From Fictibacillus phosphorivorans (GTDB lineage Bacteria > Bacillota > Bacilli > Bacillales > Fictibacillaceae), in NCBI RefSeq assembly GCF_023715845.1, contig NZ_JAMBOR010000004.1, positions 1 to 64,000 on the forward strand: a stretch of 64,000 bases of DNA, written 5' to 3'. Positions within the stretch are counted from its first letter, which is position 1; each line of letters starts with the position of its first letter. The notes below the pieces were generated by a model. That model was not told where the DNA came from, ran no database searches, and worked only from the letters and a program-made list of their open reading frames with translations. Below are positions 41,319 through 50,082 of this stretch, piece by piece. The translations under genes were made by a program, and so were the position numbers.

Positions 41319-41850
41319 CCATATGTTTCATCCACATTTCCTTGATTGACTCAGAAAATACGGGTGTGTTTTTGACCATTCCCTGTGCGATCCATGAATT
41401 ATCATAATGCGCCTGAAATGATTCAATAGGCACTAATGTAGCGATATACAGTAAGATAAATACGATCAGATAAACTTCTACAAAGCCTAACAGTCCGCCA
41501 AGCCATCTGTTGGCAGTATGCAGAATCGGTAAATGTGATAGGAAATCCAGCATAGATCCTACAATGTGCAGAACGATTTTTGTAGCAAAGAACAAAATAA
41601 CAAAAGCAATTGCATTATAATAGGCCTGCTCTAATGAGATGCTATTTAGCAATAAAGAAACAGATCCTTCACTCGAAGAAGGATATGGAATCCATAATTC
41701 AAGTTTTGGAGCGAGATCATCATAGTATAGATAAGCAACGATATAGGCCGCGATAAAGCCGACTAAGTGCACGAGCTGCATAATAAACCCGCGTTTTAAA
41801 CCAATCAAAAAGCCACCTAATAATACGATAAATAAAACTAAATCCAGCAT
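41314..41850 (-). CDS. cvpA: CvpA family membrane protein
   Basis: 178 residues with four predicted membrane helices. MLDLVLFIVLLGGFLIGLKRGF at the N-terminus is the CvpA signature, and a conserved LLGFVEVYLIVFILL helix lies near the C-terminus. The family is linked to colicin V production in enterics; the role in Bacillus (YshB) is unknown. The start at 41850 has AGAGGAAAG upstream, overlapping the zapA stop region; the ORF reads seven codons further. Confidence 0.85.
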   Translation of the reverse strand: MLDLVLFIVLLGGFLIGLKRGFIMQLVHLVGFIAAYIVAYLYYDDLAPKLELWIPYPSSSEGSVSLLLNSISLEQAYYNAIAFVILFFATKIVLHIVGSMLDFLSHLPILHTANRWLGGLLGFVEVYLIVFILLYIATLVPIESFQAHYDNSWIAQGMVKNTPVFSESIKEMWMKHMA

Positions 41851-41851
41851 G

Positions 41852-42115
41852 TTAACTTTCCTCTTTTCCAATTCTCTGTTGCAATTTTTTCAGCTCTTCT
41901 TTAATCTTTATATATTCACTCATTGTATTTACTGCTGTCAGTACAGCGAGTTGTTTTGAATCAAGAAACCGATTATGAGACTGGATCTCTCTCATTTTCA
42001 AGTCCACTTTATCAGCTACTAAATGAATGTGGCTGGAAGGTTCGGTCCCTGCAATCACATAACGCTGTCCATAGATTTCGACCGTCGTACGGTTTTTATT
42101 TTTGTCTTCCGCCAC
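41852..42115 (-). CDS. zapA: Cell division protein ZapA
   Basis: 87-residue FtsZ-ring-associated protein promoting protofilament bundling. Family pattern: RTTVEIYGQRYVIAG, then HIHLVADKVDLKMREI, LAVLTAVNTMSEYIK and a short C-terminal coiled coil. The start is GTG 42115 with AAGGAGG seven bases upstream. Co-transcribed with cvpA and probably polX-mutS2. Confidence 0.93.
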   Translation of the reverse strand: MAEDKNKNRTTVEIYGQRYVIAGTEPSSHIHLVADKVDLKMREIQSHNRFLDSKQLAVLTAVNTMSEYIKIKEELKKLQQRIGKEES

Positions 42116-42268
42116 GAAAAAACCTCCTTATCTATAAAGGGATGAATCAATAGATGAATACTCTAATCTACATCTTATCAAATATCTTACATAGTTGAAA
42201 ATATTTCTGTTCATTTACAGAGGAATATTGATATATTTGGAAAATCATAAATTGAAGGGGGTACTCAA

Positions 42269-43213
42269 ATGGCTCATGTCGTAAAAAAAATGACAAATAC
42301 CGAAATTTTAGCGATGAAAAAAGATCTAGCCCATGCTGTTCAGGATAAAACGCCTCCTGGTGCTGTCTTCTCTGCCAAACTCCCAAATTGTACAGTAACC
42401 GCTTATAATTCGGGGAAGGTCCTGTTTCAAGGTAAAGGAGCTGAAGAAGCTTCTCAAAAGTTTTCGGGTCACGTTTCACCGCCTAAAGTTAAAAGCAAAT
42501 CCGCTAAACCGCCGCATCGTTATGCGCCGCCTCAAAATGCTGCAGAATTATCGATGATCGGAAGCGATGAAGTTGGAACAGGGGATTACTTCGGACCCAT
42601 GACCGTTGCAGCTGCGTATGTATCACGGGACCAACTTGAACTAGTAAGAGAACTTGGGGTAAAAGATTCTAAGCATTTAAACGATAAGCAGATTATTCAA
42701 ATCGCAAAAGAACTGATTCACACTGTTCCTTATTCTCTTCTCGTACTTAACAATGAAAAGTACAACGAGCTTCAGCAAAAGGGGATGACGCAAGGCAAAA
42801 TAAAAGCGATCTTGCATAACCGTGCCCTTCAGAATGTGAAAGCTAAAATTGAAGGAGCGGAGATCGATGGAATATTAGTCGATCAGTTTTGTGAACCCGG
42901 TGTATACTTCAACTATTTGACGAATGAAAAAAACTTATTAAAAGAAGGTCTTTATTTTGCTACAAAAGGTGAATCTATTCATCTTGCAGTGGCTGCGGCC
43001 TCCATTTTAGCAAGATACAGTTTTTTAAAAGAGATCGATAAACTCGGAGCACGGTTTAACACTGTTATCCCAAAAGGCGCCGGTCCTCATGTCGATGTAA
43101 AAGCGGCGGAACTAGCCGAAAAGTACGGGGACTCTATTTTTGATACTGCAACAAAAAAGCATTTTGCCAACACACAAAAGGCGTTGAATCTGCTGAAGAA
43201 AAAGCAATCGTGA
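42269..43213 (+). CDS. rnhC: Ribonuclease HIII
   Basis: 314 residues. The N-terminal TBP-like substrate-binding domain (1-85) is followed by an RNase HII-type catalytic domain with IGSDEVGTGDYFGP (Asp-Glu of the DEDD set), KDSKHLND and later acidic residues. Removes RNA from RNA/DNA hybrids. Divergent from zapA with a 150-base intergenic region; ATG 42269 has AAGGGGG upstream. Confidence 0.96.
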   Translation: MAHVVKKMTNTEILAMKKDLAHAVQDKTPPGAVFSAKLPNCTVTAYNSGKVLFQGKGAEEASQKFSGHVSPPKVKSKSAKPPHRYAPPQNAAELSMIGSDEVGTGDYFGPMTVAAAYVSRDQLELVRELGVKDSKHLNDKQIIQIAKELIHTVPYSLLVLNNEKYNELQQKGMTQGKIKAILHNRALQNVKAKIEGAEIDGILVDQFCEPGVYFNYLTNEKNLLKEGLYFATKGESIHLAVAAASILARYSFLKEIDKLGARFNTVIPKGAGPHVDVKAAELAEKYGDSIFDTATKKHFANTQKALNLLKKKQS

Positions 43214-43302
43214 TTTATGAGTCCTTTAATTGAAAGTCGAAATCGATTGAGCGATCGTGCATGGCGTTTTACGGTACATGTTTTTTTAATCTGTTACACG
43301 TT

Positions 43303-43410
43303 CGCTCAAAAAAAGCTCGCTGCGCTCAGAATTCTTATTCTACGCTCAAAATGACCCGAGTTTCGCTCAGAATCACAGAGTACCGCTCAAAATGATCCGC
43401 TTTTCGCTCA
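43303..43410. repeat. Phased CGCTCA intergenic repeat (6 units, 20-21 bp period)
   Basis: CGCTCA occurs at 43303, 43323, 43343, 43364, 43384 and 43405, i.e. steps of 20, 20, 21, 20 and 21 bases, usually followed by (A/G)AAT. On the minus strand parts can be read as a degenerate heptad (LSEKRIILSG, LSETRVILS), but the 20-base steps break the frame and stops occur. It fills the gap between convergent rnhC and pheT; nothing else is seen in 43214-43490. Confidence 0.85.
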
Positions 43411-43494
43411 ATGCTAAAAAAAGCGCCCATCAATTGAGGCACTCGTCGTGCCATACACCGTAATTTTTCCTCGAAGAATCGTAAATCTAATAAA

Positions 43495-43528
43495 AACTGG
43501 CTTGCATAGTTGCAAGCCAGTTTCTTTT
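43495..43528 (-). terminator. Terminator of pheST
   Basis: AAACTGGCTTGCA/TGCAAGCCAGTTT hairpin followed by TTATT on the minus strand, eight bases past the pheT stop. Confidence 0.8.
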
Positions 43529-43535
43529 TTGCGCT

Positions 43536-45962
43536 TTATTTTCTTAACTGCGCTCCAAAATGTTCTTCTAAGCTTTTTAAAACGCGGTTGTGTGCTGTTA
43601 CTACTTCTTCGTCCGTCAATGTACGTTCTGGATCAAAATATTTTAAAGAGAAAGCAAGTGATTTCTTTCCTTCTTCCATCTTCTCACCTTGATACAGATC
43701 AAACAGGTTCACTTCTTTTAGAAGTTCACCGCCAGCTGCTTGAATCACTGTGAACAGATCGCCAGCCGGTAGATTTTGATCGACGACTAACGCGATGTCA
43801 CGTGTGATGGAAGGATAGCGCGGCAACGTCTGATAGACCATCTGTTCTGTTTCAGCATTGATCAGGCTCGTAGCATTCAACTCGAACACATACGTGTCTT
43901 TTAAATCCAATTCTTTTTGCAGTGCTGGATGTAGTTGACCCACGAACCCAACAGGAATGCCATCTAGTTTTACGATAGCCGTTCTACCAGGGTGCATATG
44001 TTCAATCCCACCAGATTCATACGTGATGCGTTCAGAAAGATTCAATTCACTCATGAGTCCTTCTAAGATTCCTTTTAACACATAGAAGTCTGCTGCTTTT
44101 CTTTCACCTTGCCATAAATGTTCGTTGAATACTCCTGTTACAGCACCAGAAACAAACACATATTCTTCAGGAAGATCGCTTAAAATCTCTTGACGATTAA
44201 TGAAGACAGAACCCATTTCATAAACGGCTAAGTCTCCCATTGATCGATTCTGGTTGTATTGAAGCACTTCCAGAAGCTGAGGCAATAAACTCATACGTAA
44301 CGTACTGCGTTCTTCACTCATCGGATGAGCAACGGAGATCGGGTAGACAGTATCCTCTGTATAGGAGAAATGCGTAGACTTTTCTGGTGTAGTCAATGCA
44401 TATGTTACTGCCTGATAAAGACCGGCTCCTTCTAAATAGCTGCGAATCCTACGGCGCTTCGCCTGGCTTGCTGTTAATCCACCTGGACGAGCTTCCGATA
44501 AAAGATAAGTTGTTGGGATGCGGTCGTATCCATAGATTCGGCCAACTTCTTCAATTAAATCTGCCTCGATCGTAATATCAGGTCTTCGAGTAGGGACAGT
44601 AACTTCAAAAATACCGTCTGACTCTTTATACGAAAAACCTAAACGATCAAAAATCGCAGACGTTTGTTCAGATGAGATTGACGTTCCGAGCAGATTATTC
44701 ATTCTCGAAACATCCATTTTTACTGAATACGTATTCACCTCACGTTTTCCAGCTTCTACGATTCCATCTGCTACTTTCCCGCCCGCAAGTTCAACCATTA
44801 GACCTGCTGCTCTTTTTGCTGCTGCATATACGCGGTTGCGGTCGATTCCTTTTTCATATCTTGAACTAGCTTCACTTCGTAAGCCTAAATCTTTTGAAGC
44901 TGCCCTTACACGACCCGAAGTGAAATAGGCTGCTTCAAGTAACACGTTTGTTGTGTCGTCCTGCACTTCACTCGTTGCTCCACCCATTACACCTGCGACT
45001 GCGATTGGCTCTTTACCGTTTGTAATCACTAAATGAGTGTCTTTTAACGTGCGGTCCTGATCATCAAGTGTTTGGATTTTTTCACCTTCTGTAGCCCTGC
45101 GAACAACGATCTCTTTTGAACCTAGACGGTTGTAGTCGAATGCGTGAAGCGGCTGACCATACTCAAGAAGAACATAGTTTGTGATATCTACAATATTATT
45201 GATCGGGCGAATTCCTGATGCCATCAAACGGTTCTGCATCCATAGTGGAGAAGGTCCGATTTTCACATCTCGAATGATCATCGCACCATAATAAGGATTA
45301 TCTTCTAAAGACTCAATGCTGACAGAAATAAAATCTTCAGCTTTTTCTTCTGTAGCTGTGATCGATGTATCCGGCAGTTTAACTTCTTCTTCAATAATAG
45401 CAGCGACTTCATAAGCAACGCCTAACACGTTAAGGCAATCTGCACGGTTCGGTGTAAGACCGAGTTCCAACACATGATCATTTAAGTTTAGATATTCCAA
45501 AGCATCGTTACCCGGCTCTGCATCAGATGGCATTACAAAGATTCCTGAAGAATATTCTTTCGGAACAAGCTTTGTATCCACACCTAGTTCTTGCAAGGAA
45601 CAGATCATACCAAGGGATTCTTCACCACGAAGCTTTGCTTTTTTAATTTTAAAGTTACCAGGCAGAACTGCTCCTGGAACGGCTACTGCAACCTTTTGTC
45701 CTTCTGCAACATTCGGTGCGCCGCATACGATTTGGGAAATCTCTCCCTGACCGATATCCACTTTACAAACTTTCAGCTTATCTGCGTTTGGATGTTGAAT
45801 ACACTCTTGCACGTACCCCACAACAACACCGCTGATTCCTTTATTCAAGGATTCAACCATCTCAACTTCAATACCGCTCTTTGTAATTTTATCCGCAAGC
45901 TCAGACGGACTGATCTCTATATTTACATACTCTTTTAGCCAGTTATAAGAAATTAGCATCAA
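43536..45962 (-). CDS. pheT: Phenylalanyl-tRNA synthetase beta subunit
   Basis: 808 residues: tRNA-binding OB domain ([20 protein letters not shown]), B3/4 editing domain, B5 DNA-binding-like domain, catalytic-like module and C-terminal anticodon-binding FDX-ACB domain ([13 protein letters not shown]). Forms an alpha2-beta2 enzyme with PheS. Two adjacent ATGs (45962, 45959) follow GGGAGGGG. Fifteen bases after pheS. Confidence 0.97.
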   Translation of the reverse strand: MMLISYNWLKEYVNIEISPSELADKITKSGIEVEMVESLNKGISGVVVGYVQECIQHPNADKLKVCKVDIGQGEISQIVCGAPNVAEGQKVAVAVPGAVLPGNFKIKKAKLRGEESLGMICSLQELGVDTKLVPKEYSSGIFVMPSDAEPGNDALEYLNLNDHVLELGLTPNRADCLNVLGVAYEVAAIIEEEVKLPDTSITATEEKAEDFISVSIESLEDNPYYGAMIIRDVKIGPSPLWMQNRLMASGIRPINNIVDITNYVLLEYGQPLHAFDYNRLGSKEIVVRRATEGEKIQTLDDQDRTLKDTHLVITNGKEPIAVAGVMGGATSEVQDDTTNVLLEAAYFTSGRVRAASKDLGLRSEASSRYEKGIDRNRVYAAAKRAAGLMVELAGGKVADGIVEAGKREVNTYSVKMDVSRMNNLLGTSISSEQTSAIFDRLGFSYKESDGIFEVTVPTRRPDITIEADLIEEVGRIYGYDRIPTTYLLSEARPGGLTASQAKRRRIRSYLEGAGLYQAVTYALTTPEKSTHFSYTEDTVYPISVAHPMSEERSTLRMSLLPQLLEVLQYNQNRSMGDLAVYEMGSVFINRQEILSDLPEEYVFVSGAVTGVFNEHLWQGERKAADFYVLKGILEGLMSELNLSERITYESGGIEHMHPGRTAIVKLDGIPVGFVGQLHPALQKELDLKDTYVFELNATSLINAETEQMVYQTLPRYPSITRDIALVVDQNLPAGDLFTVIQAAGGELLKEVNLFDLYQGEKMEEGKKSLAFSLKYFDPERTLTDEEVVTAHNRVLKSLEEHFGAQLRK

Positions 45963-45977
45963 ATTTCCCCTCCCTAA

Positions 45978-47012
45978 TTATGCATTTTTGAATTGTTTTA
46001 AGAACCGGATATCATTCGCATAAAAGTGACGGATATCATCAATTCCGTATTTCAGCATAGCAATACGTTCAGGCCCCATGCCAAATGCAAAGCCAGTAAA
46101 TTTCTTTGAATCAAAACCGGCCATCTCAAGAACGTTCGGATGAACCATACCTGCTCCTAAAATTTCAATCCAACCCGTTTGTTTACAGATCGAACACCCT
46201 TTTCCGCTACATTTAAAACATGAAATATCCATTTCAACAGACGGTTCTGTAAACGGGAAAAAGCTAGGTCGTAAGCGAATTTTACGGTCTTCACCAAACA
46301 TTTTTTTAGCGAATGTTTCAAGTACACCTTTTAAGTCACTTAAACGCACGTTCTGGTCGACCACTAGCCCTTCAATCTGCATGAACTGGTGAGAGTGAGT
46401 AGCGTCATCATTATCTCTTCGGTAAACCTTTCCTGGAGATATGATTTTAACAGGGCCTTGCCCTTCATGCTTTTCCATTGTGCGGGCTTGAACTGGTGAC
46501 GTTTGTGTTCGAAGTAAAATATCTTCCGTTATAAAGAAAGAATCTTGCATATCTCGAGCAGGGTGACCTTTAGGAAGGTTAAGTGCTTCGAAATTATAAT
46601 AATCGGTCTCTACTTCTGGCCCTTCTGCAATCGTAAAGCCCATGCTTAAGAATAAGTCCTCAATTTCGGTTACTACAGCTGTAAGCGGATGTGCGTTTCC
46701 TTTCTTTACAGGTCGGCCCGGTAAAGAAACATCAATGGTTTCCTTCGCAAGCTTCTCAGCAATCGCTGCTTCCTCTAGTTCTTTCTGCTTTTGATCCAGT
46801 TCAACCTGAATGCTGTCACGTACTTCATTTGCATAAGCACCGATCACTGGTCGTTCTTCTGCTGATAATTTTCCCATTCCTTTTAAAACTTCAGTAATGG
46901 GTCCTTTCTTTCCTAGGTAGGCTACCTTAACAGCTTGAAGATCTTTTAAATCATGACTTTGTTTGATTTTTTCGATCGCTTCTACTCTTAATGCTTCTAA
47001 ACGGTCTTTCAA
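45978..47012 (-). CDS. pheS: Phenylalanyl-tRNA synthetase alpha subunit
   Basis: Catalytic subunit charging tRNA-Phe. N-terminal coiled coil, then class II motifs: [64 protein letters not shown] and [22 protein letters not shown]. The cysteine-rich insert [16 protein letters not shown] is usual in Bacillus. The start is taken as TTG 47012 (8 bases from AAGGAGG); the TTG two codons earlier is too close to the ribosome binding site. Controlled by a Phe T-box. Confidence 0.95.
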   Translation of the reverse strand: MKDRLEALRVEAIEKIKQSHDLKDLQAVKVAYLGKKGPITEVLKGMGKLSAEERPVIGAYANEVRDSIQVELDQKQKELEEAAIAEKLAKETIDVSLPGRPVKKGNAHPLTAVVTEIEDLFLSMGFTIAEGPEVETDYYNFEALNLPKGHPARDMQDSFFITEDILLRTQTSPVQARTMEKHEGQGPVKIISPGKVYRRDNDDATHSHQFMQIEGLVVDQNVRLSDLKGVLETFAKKMFGEDRKIRLRPSFFPFTEPSVEMDISCFKCSGKGCSICKQTGWIEILGAGMVHPNVLEMAGFDSKKFTGFAFGMGPERIAMLKYGIDDIRHFYANDIRFLKQFKNA

Positions 47013-47035
47013 GAACAACCCCTCCTTAAAAATAT

Positions 47036-47280
47036 AAAAAACTCCTCATCCAATAAGGGACGAGGAGTTTCGCGGTACCACCCAATTTAACAATGAAAAT
47101 ACACTGTTCACTTCATTTTAATAACGGCTCTTCACCGGCCAGCCCTACTTGATCATGTTCAGGTGGCAACTCAGGAGTGAATTCAATAATACCTACCAAA
47201 GAAATGCTTACAGTCTAGGACATTTCCTCCCTTTTTGGCGGAATGATTATTTACTCTTCTCCATCTTCGTTTTTTCAAAT
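47036..47280 (-). promoter_or_regulatory. Phe T-box leader of pheST
   Basis: T-box core TGGGTGGTACCGCGAA (47069-47085) followed by a terminator, ACTCCTCGTCCC/GGATGAGGAGT with TTTTTTA (47036-47070). In the specifier loop the minus strand reads GAA-TTC-A-CTCC with AGTA opposite and GGAG pairing to CTCC, so the specifier is TTC (Phe, plus-strand 47179-47181). The promoter is TTGCAT (47325-47330) with TATAAT (47301-47306), 18-base spacer. Confidence 0.93.
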
Positions 47281-47358
47281 TATCATATTCATCTTTTTAC
47301 ATTATATATGAACAAATTCACGAAATGCAACGAATCCCGGAAGAAAAACTAGAAAACC

Positions 47359-48123
47359 TCATCTATTGCGTTGCAACTCATAAAGAAGAATACCGGTAGC
47401 AACAGATACGTTTAGGGATTCTGCTTGGCCAAATATCGGTATCTTCACATTAAGCGAAGATTCTTCTTGAAACTCAGCTTGTACGCCTGATCCTTCATTT
47501 CCCATTATCAAAGCAAAACCATTCATATAAGGCAGTTTTCGCATATCAACTGCTCCTTGTAGAGATGTAGAAATCACAGGAATATCTAGAGTCTTACATT
47601 CGGCTATTATCTCTCTTAGATCCGCTTTTATGATCGGCAGATGAAAGAGTGATCCTTGCGTAGAACGAACGGTTTTGCCATTATATAGATCAGCAGTACC
47701 TTCTCCTAAAAAGACTCCATCCAGTCCTGCGCTGTCAGCCGTACGAATAATGGTTCCTAAGTTCCCAGGATCTTGAACACCATCAATTAATAAATAACGT
47801 CCATTTTTTTCAATTCTTTCTTCGGGTTCTTCCATCATTTCACATACAGCCATAATTCCTTGTGGTTTTTCTGTTTCAGAAAGCTGTTTCATTAATCTGG
47901 TCGGAACAGACCACAACGTAAATTTCTCTTTGAGCCATTCGTCTTCCATCGTAAAGTTCTCTTCAATAATAACGTGCTGCAATTTTGCACCTGAAGAAAT
48001 GGCCTCTTCTATAAGATGCGGGCCTTCCAAAAGGAAAGTACCTGTTTTTTCTCTTTCTTTTTTTGTATGCAGTTTTTTCCACTGCTTCAGCGTAGCATTG
48101 GAGTCGGATTCAATATGTTTCAT
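47359..48123 (-). CDS. ysgA: SpoU/TrmH-family RNA methyltransferase YsgA
   Basis: 254-residue SPOUT methyltransferase. The N-terminal substrate-binding segment is followed by DGVQDPGNLGTIIRTADSAG (motif 1), ALIMGNEGSGV (motif 2) and IPIFGQAESLNVSVATGILLYE (motif 3), which make the SAM-binding knot. It probably 2'-O-methylates rRNA; the exact site is unknown. Located upstream of pheS as in B. subtilis. ATG 48123 after AAAGGAG. Confidence 0.92.
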   Translation of the reverse strand: MKHIESDSNATLKQWKKLHTKKEREKTGTFLLEGPHLIEEAISSGAKLQHVIIEENFTMEDEWLKEKFTLWSVPTRLMKQLSETEKPQGIMAVCEMMEEPEERIEKNGRYLLIDGVQDPGNLGTIIRTADSAGLDGVFLGEGTADLYNGKTVRSTQGSLFHLPIIKADLREIIAECKTLDIPVISTSLQGAVDMRKLPYMNGFALIMGNEGSGVQAEFQEESSLNVKIPIFGQAESLNVSVATGILLYELQRNR

Positions 48124-48165
48124 AAACAGTACTCCTTTAATTTATAAATATAATTTATTTATTTT

Positions 48166-48196
48166 TTCATAAAACAAGTTCAGAACGTGCACAATA
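48166..48196 (+). promoter_or_regulatory. Possible SigG-like promoter of sspI
   Basis: TTCATA (48166-48171) and CACAATA (48190-48196) with an 18-base spacer loosely resemble SigG elements (TGMATA / CATNNTA). sspI is SigG-dependent in B. subtilis. The match is weak. Confidence 0.35.
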
Positions 48197-48229
48197 AAAA
48201 AAGAAAAATATTAACAGAGGTGGATATCC

Positions 48230-48436
48230 ATGAATCTTGATTTAAGAAAAGCTGTTTTGCACAATGTTACTGGCAATAATAAAGAACAATTACAAGATAC
48301 AATCGTTGATGCGATCGAGAGCGGAGAAGAAAAAATGCTTCCTGGTCTTGGCGTTCTTTTTGAAGTGATCTGGAAAAATTCAGATGAACAAAAAAAGGAA
48401 GAACTCTTATCAACTTTATCAAATGGTTTAAAATAA
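48230..48436 (+). CDS. sspI: Small acid-soluble spore protein I
   Basis: 68-residue minor spore protein. The sequence [20 protein letters not shown], then a Gly-Glu-Glu-Lys [15 protein letters not shown] segment, is the SspI family throughout. Accumulates in the forespore. ATG 48230 after AGAGGTGG. Monocistronic, with a terminator right behind. Confidence 0.95.
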   Translation: MNLDLRKAVLHNVTGNNKEQLQDTIVDAIESGEEKMLPGLGVLFEVIWKNSDEQKKEELLSTLSNGLK

Positions 48437-48463
48437 AACCCGGGTTTTCCGGGTTTTTCTTTT
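48437..48463 (+). terminator. Terminator of sspI
   Basis: AAACCCGG/CCGGGTTT hairpin followed by TTCTTTTGG on the plus strand. Confidence 0.8.
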
Positions 48464-48483
48464 GGCTTAAAACCTTCGTTAGT

Positions 48484-48602
48484 TTAGTTCCGCTCCAGAT
48501 TCTTGCTTTCCGCGGGGCACGCGGTGAGCCTTCTGCCGCTACGCGCCATTAGGAGTCTCCACCTGACCGCTCGTCCCGCAGGAGTCTCGCATCTTGCGCT
48601 CA
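48484..48602. repeat. Dispersed Bacillaceae-type intergenic repeat
   Basis: GC-rich compared with its surroundings. It contains TTCCGCTCCAG, CTTGCTTTCCGCGGGGC, GCGGTGAGCC and, read from the other strand, TGCGAGACTCCTGCGGGA. These words recur in intergenic repeats of many Bacillus-type genomes as I recall them. No ORF. Could be a small non-autonomous element; copies elsewhere in the genome would prove it. Confidence 0.55.
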
Positions 48603-48701
48603 ATTCAACTTGCATTGAAGATAAAAAGAAAATACAAAAACAACAATCTTTGAGAAAATAGCCCTCCCTTTAAATATTACGAAGGACTATTAAAAACCCC
48701 A

Positions 48702-49196
48702 TTAGTAACCTGTATCCTGGCGTTCATGGTTTACGGCGTTTTTATCGAAATAGGCTTCTTCTATCTCTTGGAACGAGAAGCCAAGCTTTATGCCTAGTCC
48801 TAGAAATTCGTTGATAAAGGGATGGAAGTCTTCTTTTGTTAAACGTCTGGCTCCTTGTTGATAAAGGGATAGGAAAAGTTGGTTCAGTTCCATCTTGTCC
48901 ATCTTTTCTGTAAGTTTATCCTCACTAGGTAAATCAATTGTCGTAATTTCGAGGTCTAATCCAATCGATAAAACAAAATGCAGTCCGTCTACATATTCTT
49001 CTAAGATTACTTCCTTTTCAGACGCTGGACGTTTGCTCCAATATTTAAAGCATCTTGTTTCGTTCGCGAGTTCACCTAACTCTACAAGAAATGCTAATCT
49101 TCTTTGATCGGATAAAGCACTATTCTCAAGATTATGTTCTTTAACGATTCGAGTATTTAAGTCATTCTGCATGGAAAATAGTTTTTCAATTTTCAC
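48702..49196 (-). CDS. dUTPase-like all-alpha NTP pyrophosphatase
   Basis: 164-residue protein of the dimeric dUTPase / MazG-like superfamily. The metal-binding helices show ELGELANE (E-x-x-E) near 40-47 and EEYVDGLHF (E-x-x-D) near 66-74, separated as in the family. Probably cleaves dUTP to dUMP, limiting uracil in DNA; other nucleotides are possible. The start is GTG 49196. Alone between an intergenic repeat and a membrane protein gene. Confidence 0.8.
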   Translation of the reverse strand: MKIEKLFSMQNDLNTRIVKEHNLENSALSDQRRLAFLVELGELANETRCFKYWSKRPASEKEVILEEYVDGLHFVLSIGLDLEITTIDLPSEDKLTEKMDKMELNQLFLSLYQQGARRLTKEDFHPFINEFLGLGIKLGFSFQEIEEAYFDKNAVNHERQDTGY

Positions 49197-49326
49197 ATCT
49201 CATCCCTGCCTTTCATTCCTAAGCTATTATAACGTTATCTTGTCATACATTCGAGGATGAATTTTGAAGCAATGAAAAAGCAGGAATTCAAGGTTCCTTA
49301 CCGATATATTCTGAGGCTGAACATAT

Positions 49327-49364
49327 AAACAGCGCATACCTTACGCAGGCATGCGCTGTTTTTC
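49327..49364 (-). terminator. Terminator after the VTT-domain gene
   Basis: AACAGCGCAT/ATGCGCTGTT hairpin with a 13-base loop then TATATG on the minus strand, overlapping the gene's last codons. Confidence 0.6.
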
Positions 49365-49940
49365 ATTTTCAGGATCTTCCTCAAAAAACTCACTCCATTT
49401 TATCACCCATTCTTTCCTTCTTAACAAATAGAACAAAATAGAAAGTGCAATGAGCAGGATAACGGAAGTGACAAGGGACAGGGAGAGTATGATCGATCCG
49501 AATGATGAATAAAAGATGGCAATAGGGATGTTTGAGATGATGCTAGCTTTTGTATACTCTTTAAAATTCGACGAAATTTCAATTAAACAAAGACTTAATA
49601 GATGAAAGTGCATAAAAGGAACCATCTTTAAAATCGCAATCTGACCTACAGAAAATGGCATTCTTTTTCCAATCCACTTTTTTTGAAGTCTTTTTACTTT
49701 CTTCATAAGCTTCGGCATACTTTTCATCCCAAAATAGAAGAGTACACTCGACAGAGTAATACCGATTACCGAATACAACGTACCTGCTACTGCCCCGAAT
49801 AAGATCCCTCCTGTAAGACAGATCAAGCCAACTGGCAGGAAAAAAAACTGCCTGAACGCTTGCAGCAGAATAAAGAGTAAAGGGGCAAAAATCCCACTGA
49901 ACTTAAGGACTTCCATAAAAAAGCTAGTATCCTCTAACAC
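49341..49940 (-). CDS. TVP38/TMEM64 (VTT domain) membrane protein
   Basis: 199 residues, about five to six hydrophobic segments. The VTT-domain signature is visible: FFFLPVGLICLTGGILFGAVAGTLYSVIG, then an amphipathic basic stretch (KRLQKKWIGKR) and a KMVPFMHFHLLSLC segment. Related proteins (DedA/YtxB-like) are thought to be lipid scramblases or transporters. The start is GTG 49940 after a GGGGGG run. Substrate unknown. Confidence 0.8.
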   Translation of the reverse strand: MLEDTSFFMEVLKFSGIFAPLLFILLQAFRQFFFLPVGLICLTGGILFGAVAGTLYSVIGITLSSVLFYFGMKSMPKLMKKVKRLQKKWIGKRMPFSVGQIAILKMVPFMHFHLLSLCLIEISSNFKEYTKASIISNIPIAIFYSSFGSIILSLSLVTSVILLIALSILFYLLRRKEWVIKWSEFFEEDPENEKQRMPA

Positions 49941-50082
49941 GCTGCACCCCCCTTTAAGTCAACATATGACAGAAGACGAGCTCTATATGACAATTTTATC
50001 GAGTGAATAAACCCCTATGCTTTATGACACCTTAAACATAGATTGTTTGTATACATCGTTTTATTTATTAGGAGGATTCGAC

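Noticed and set aside
42168-42479. 103-codon ORF on the minus strand between zapA and rnhC
   Set aside because: It overlaps the start of rnhC on the opposite strand, lacks a ribosome binding site and shows no family resemblance.
43303-43410. Possible CRISPR array
   Set aside because: The repeated word is only about 6 bases with 14-15 base spacers and there are no cas genes; it is a short phased repeat instead.
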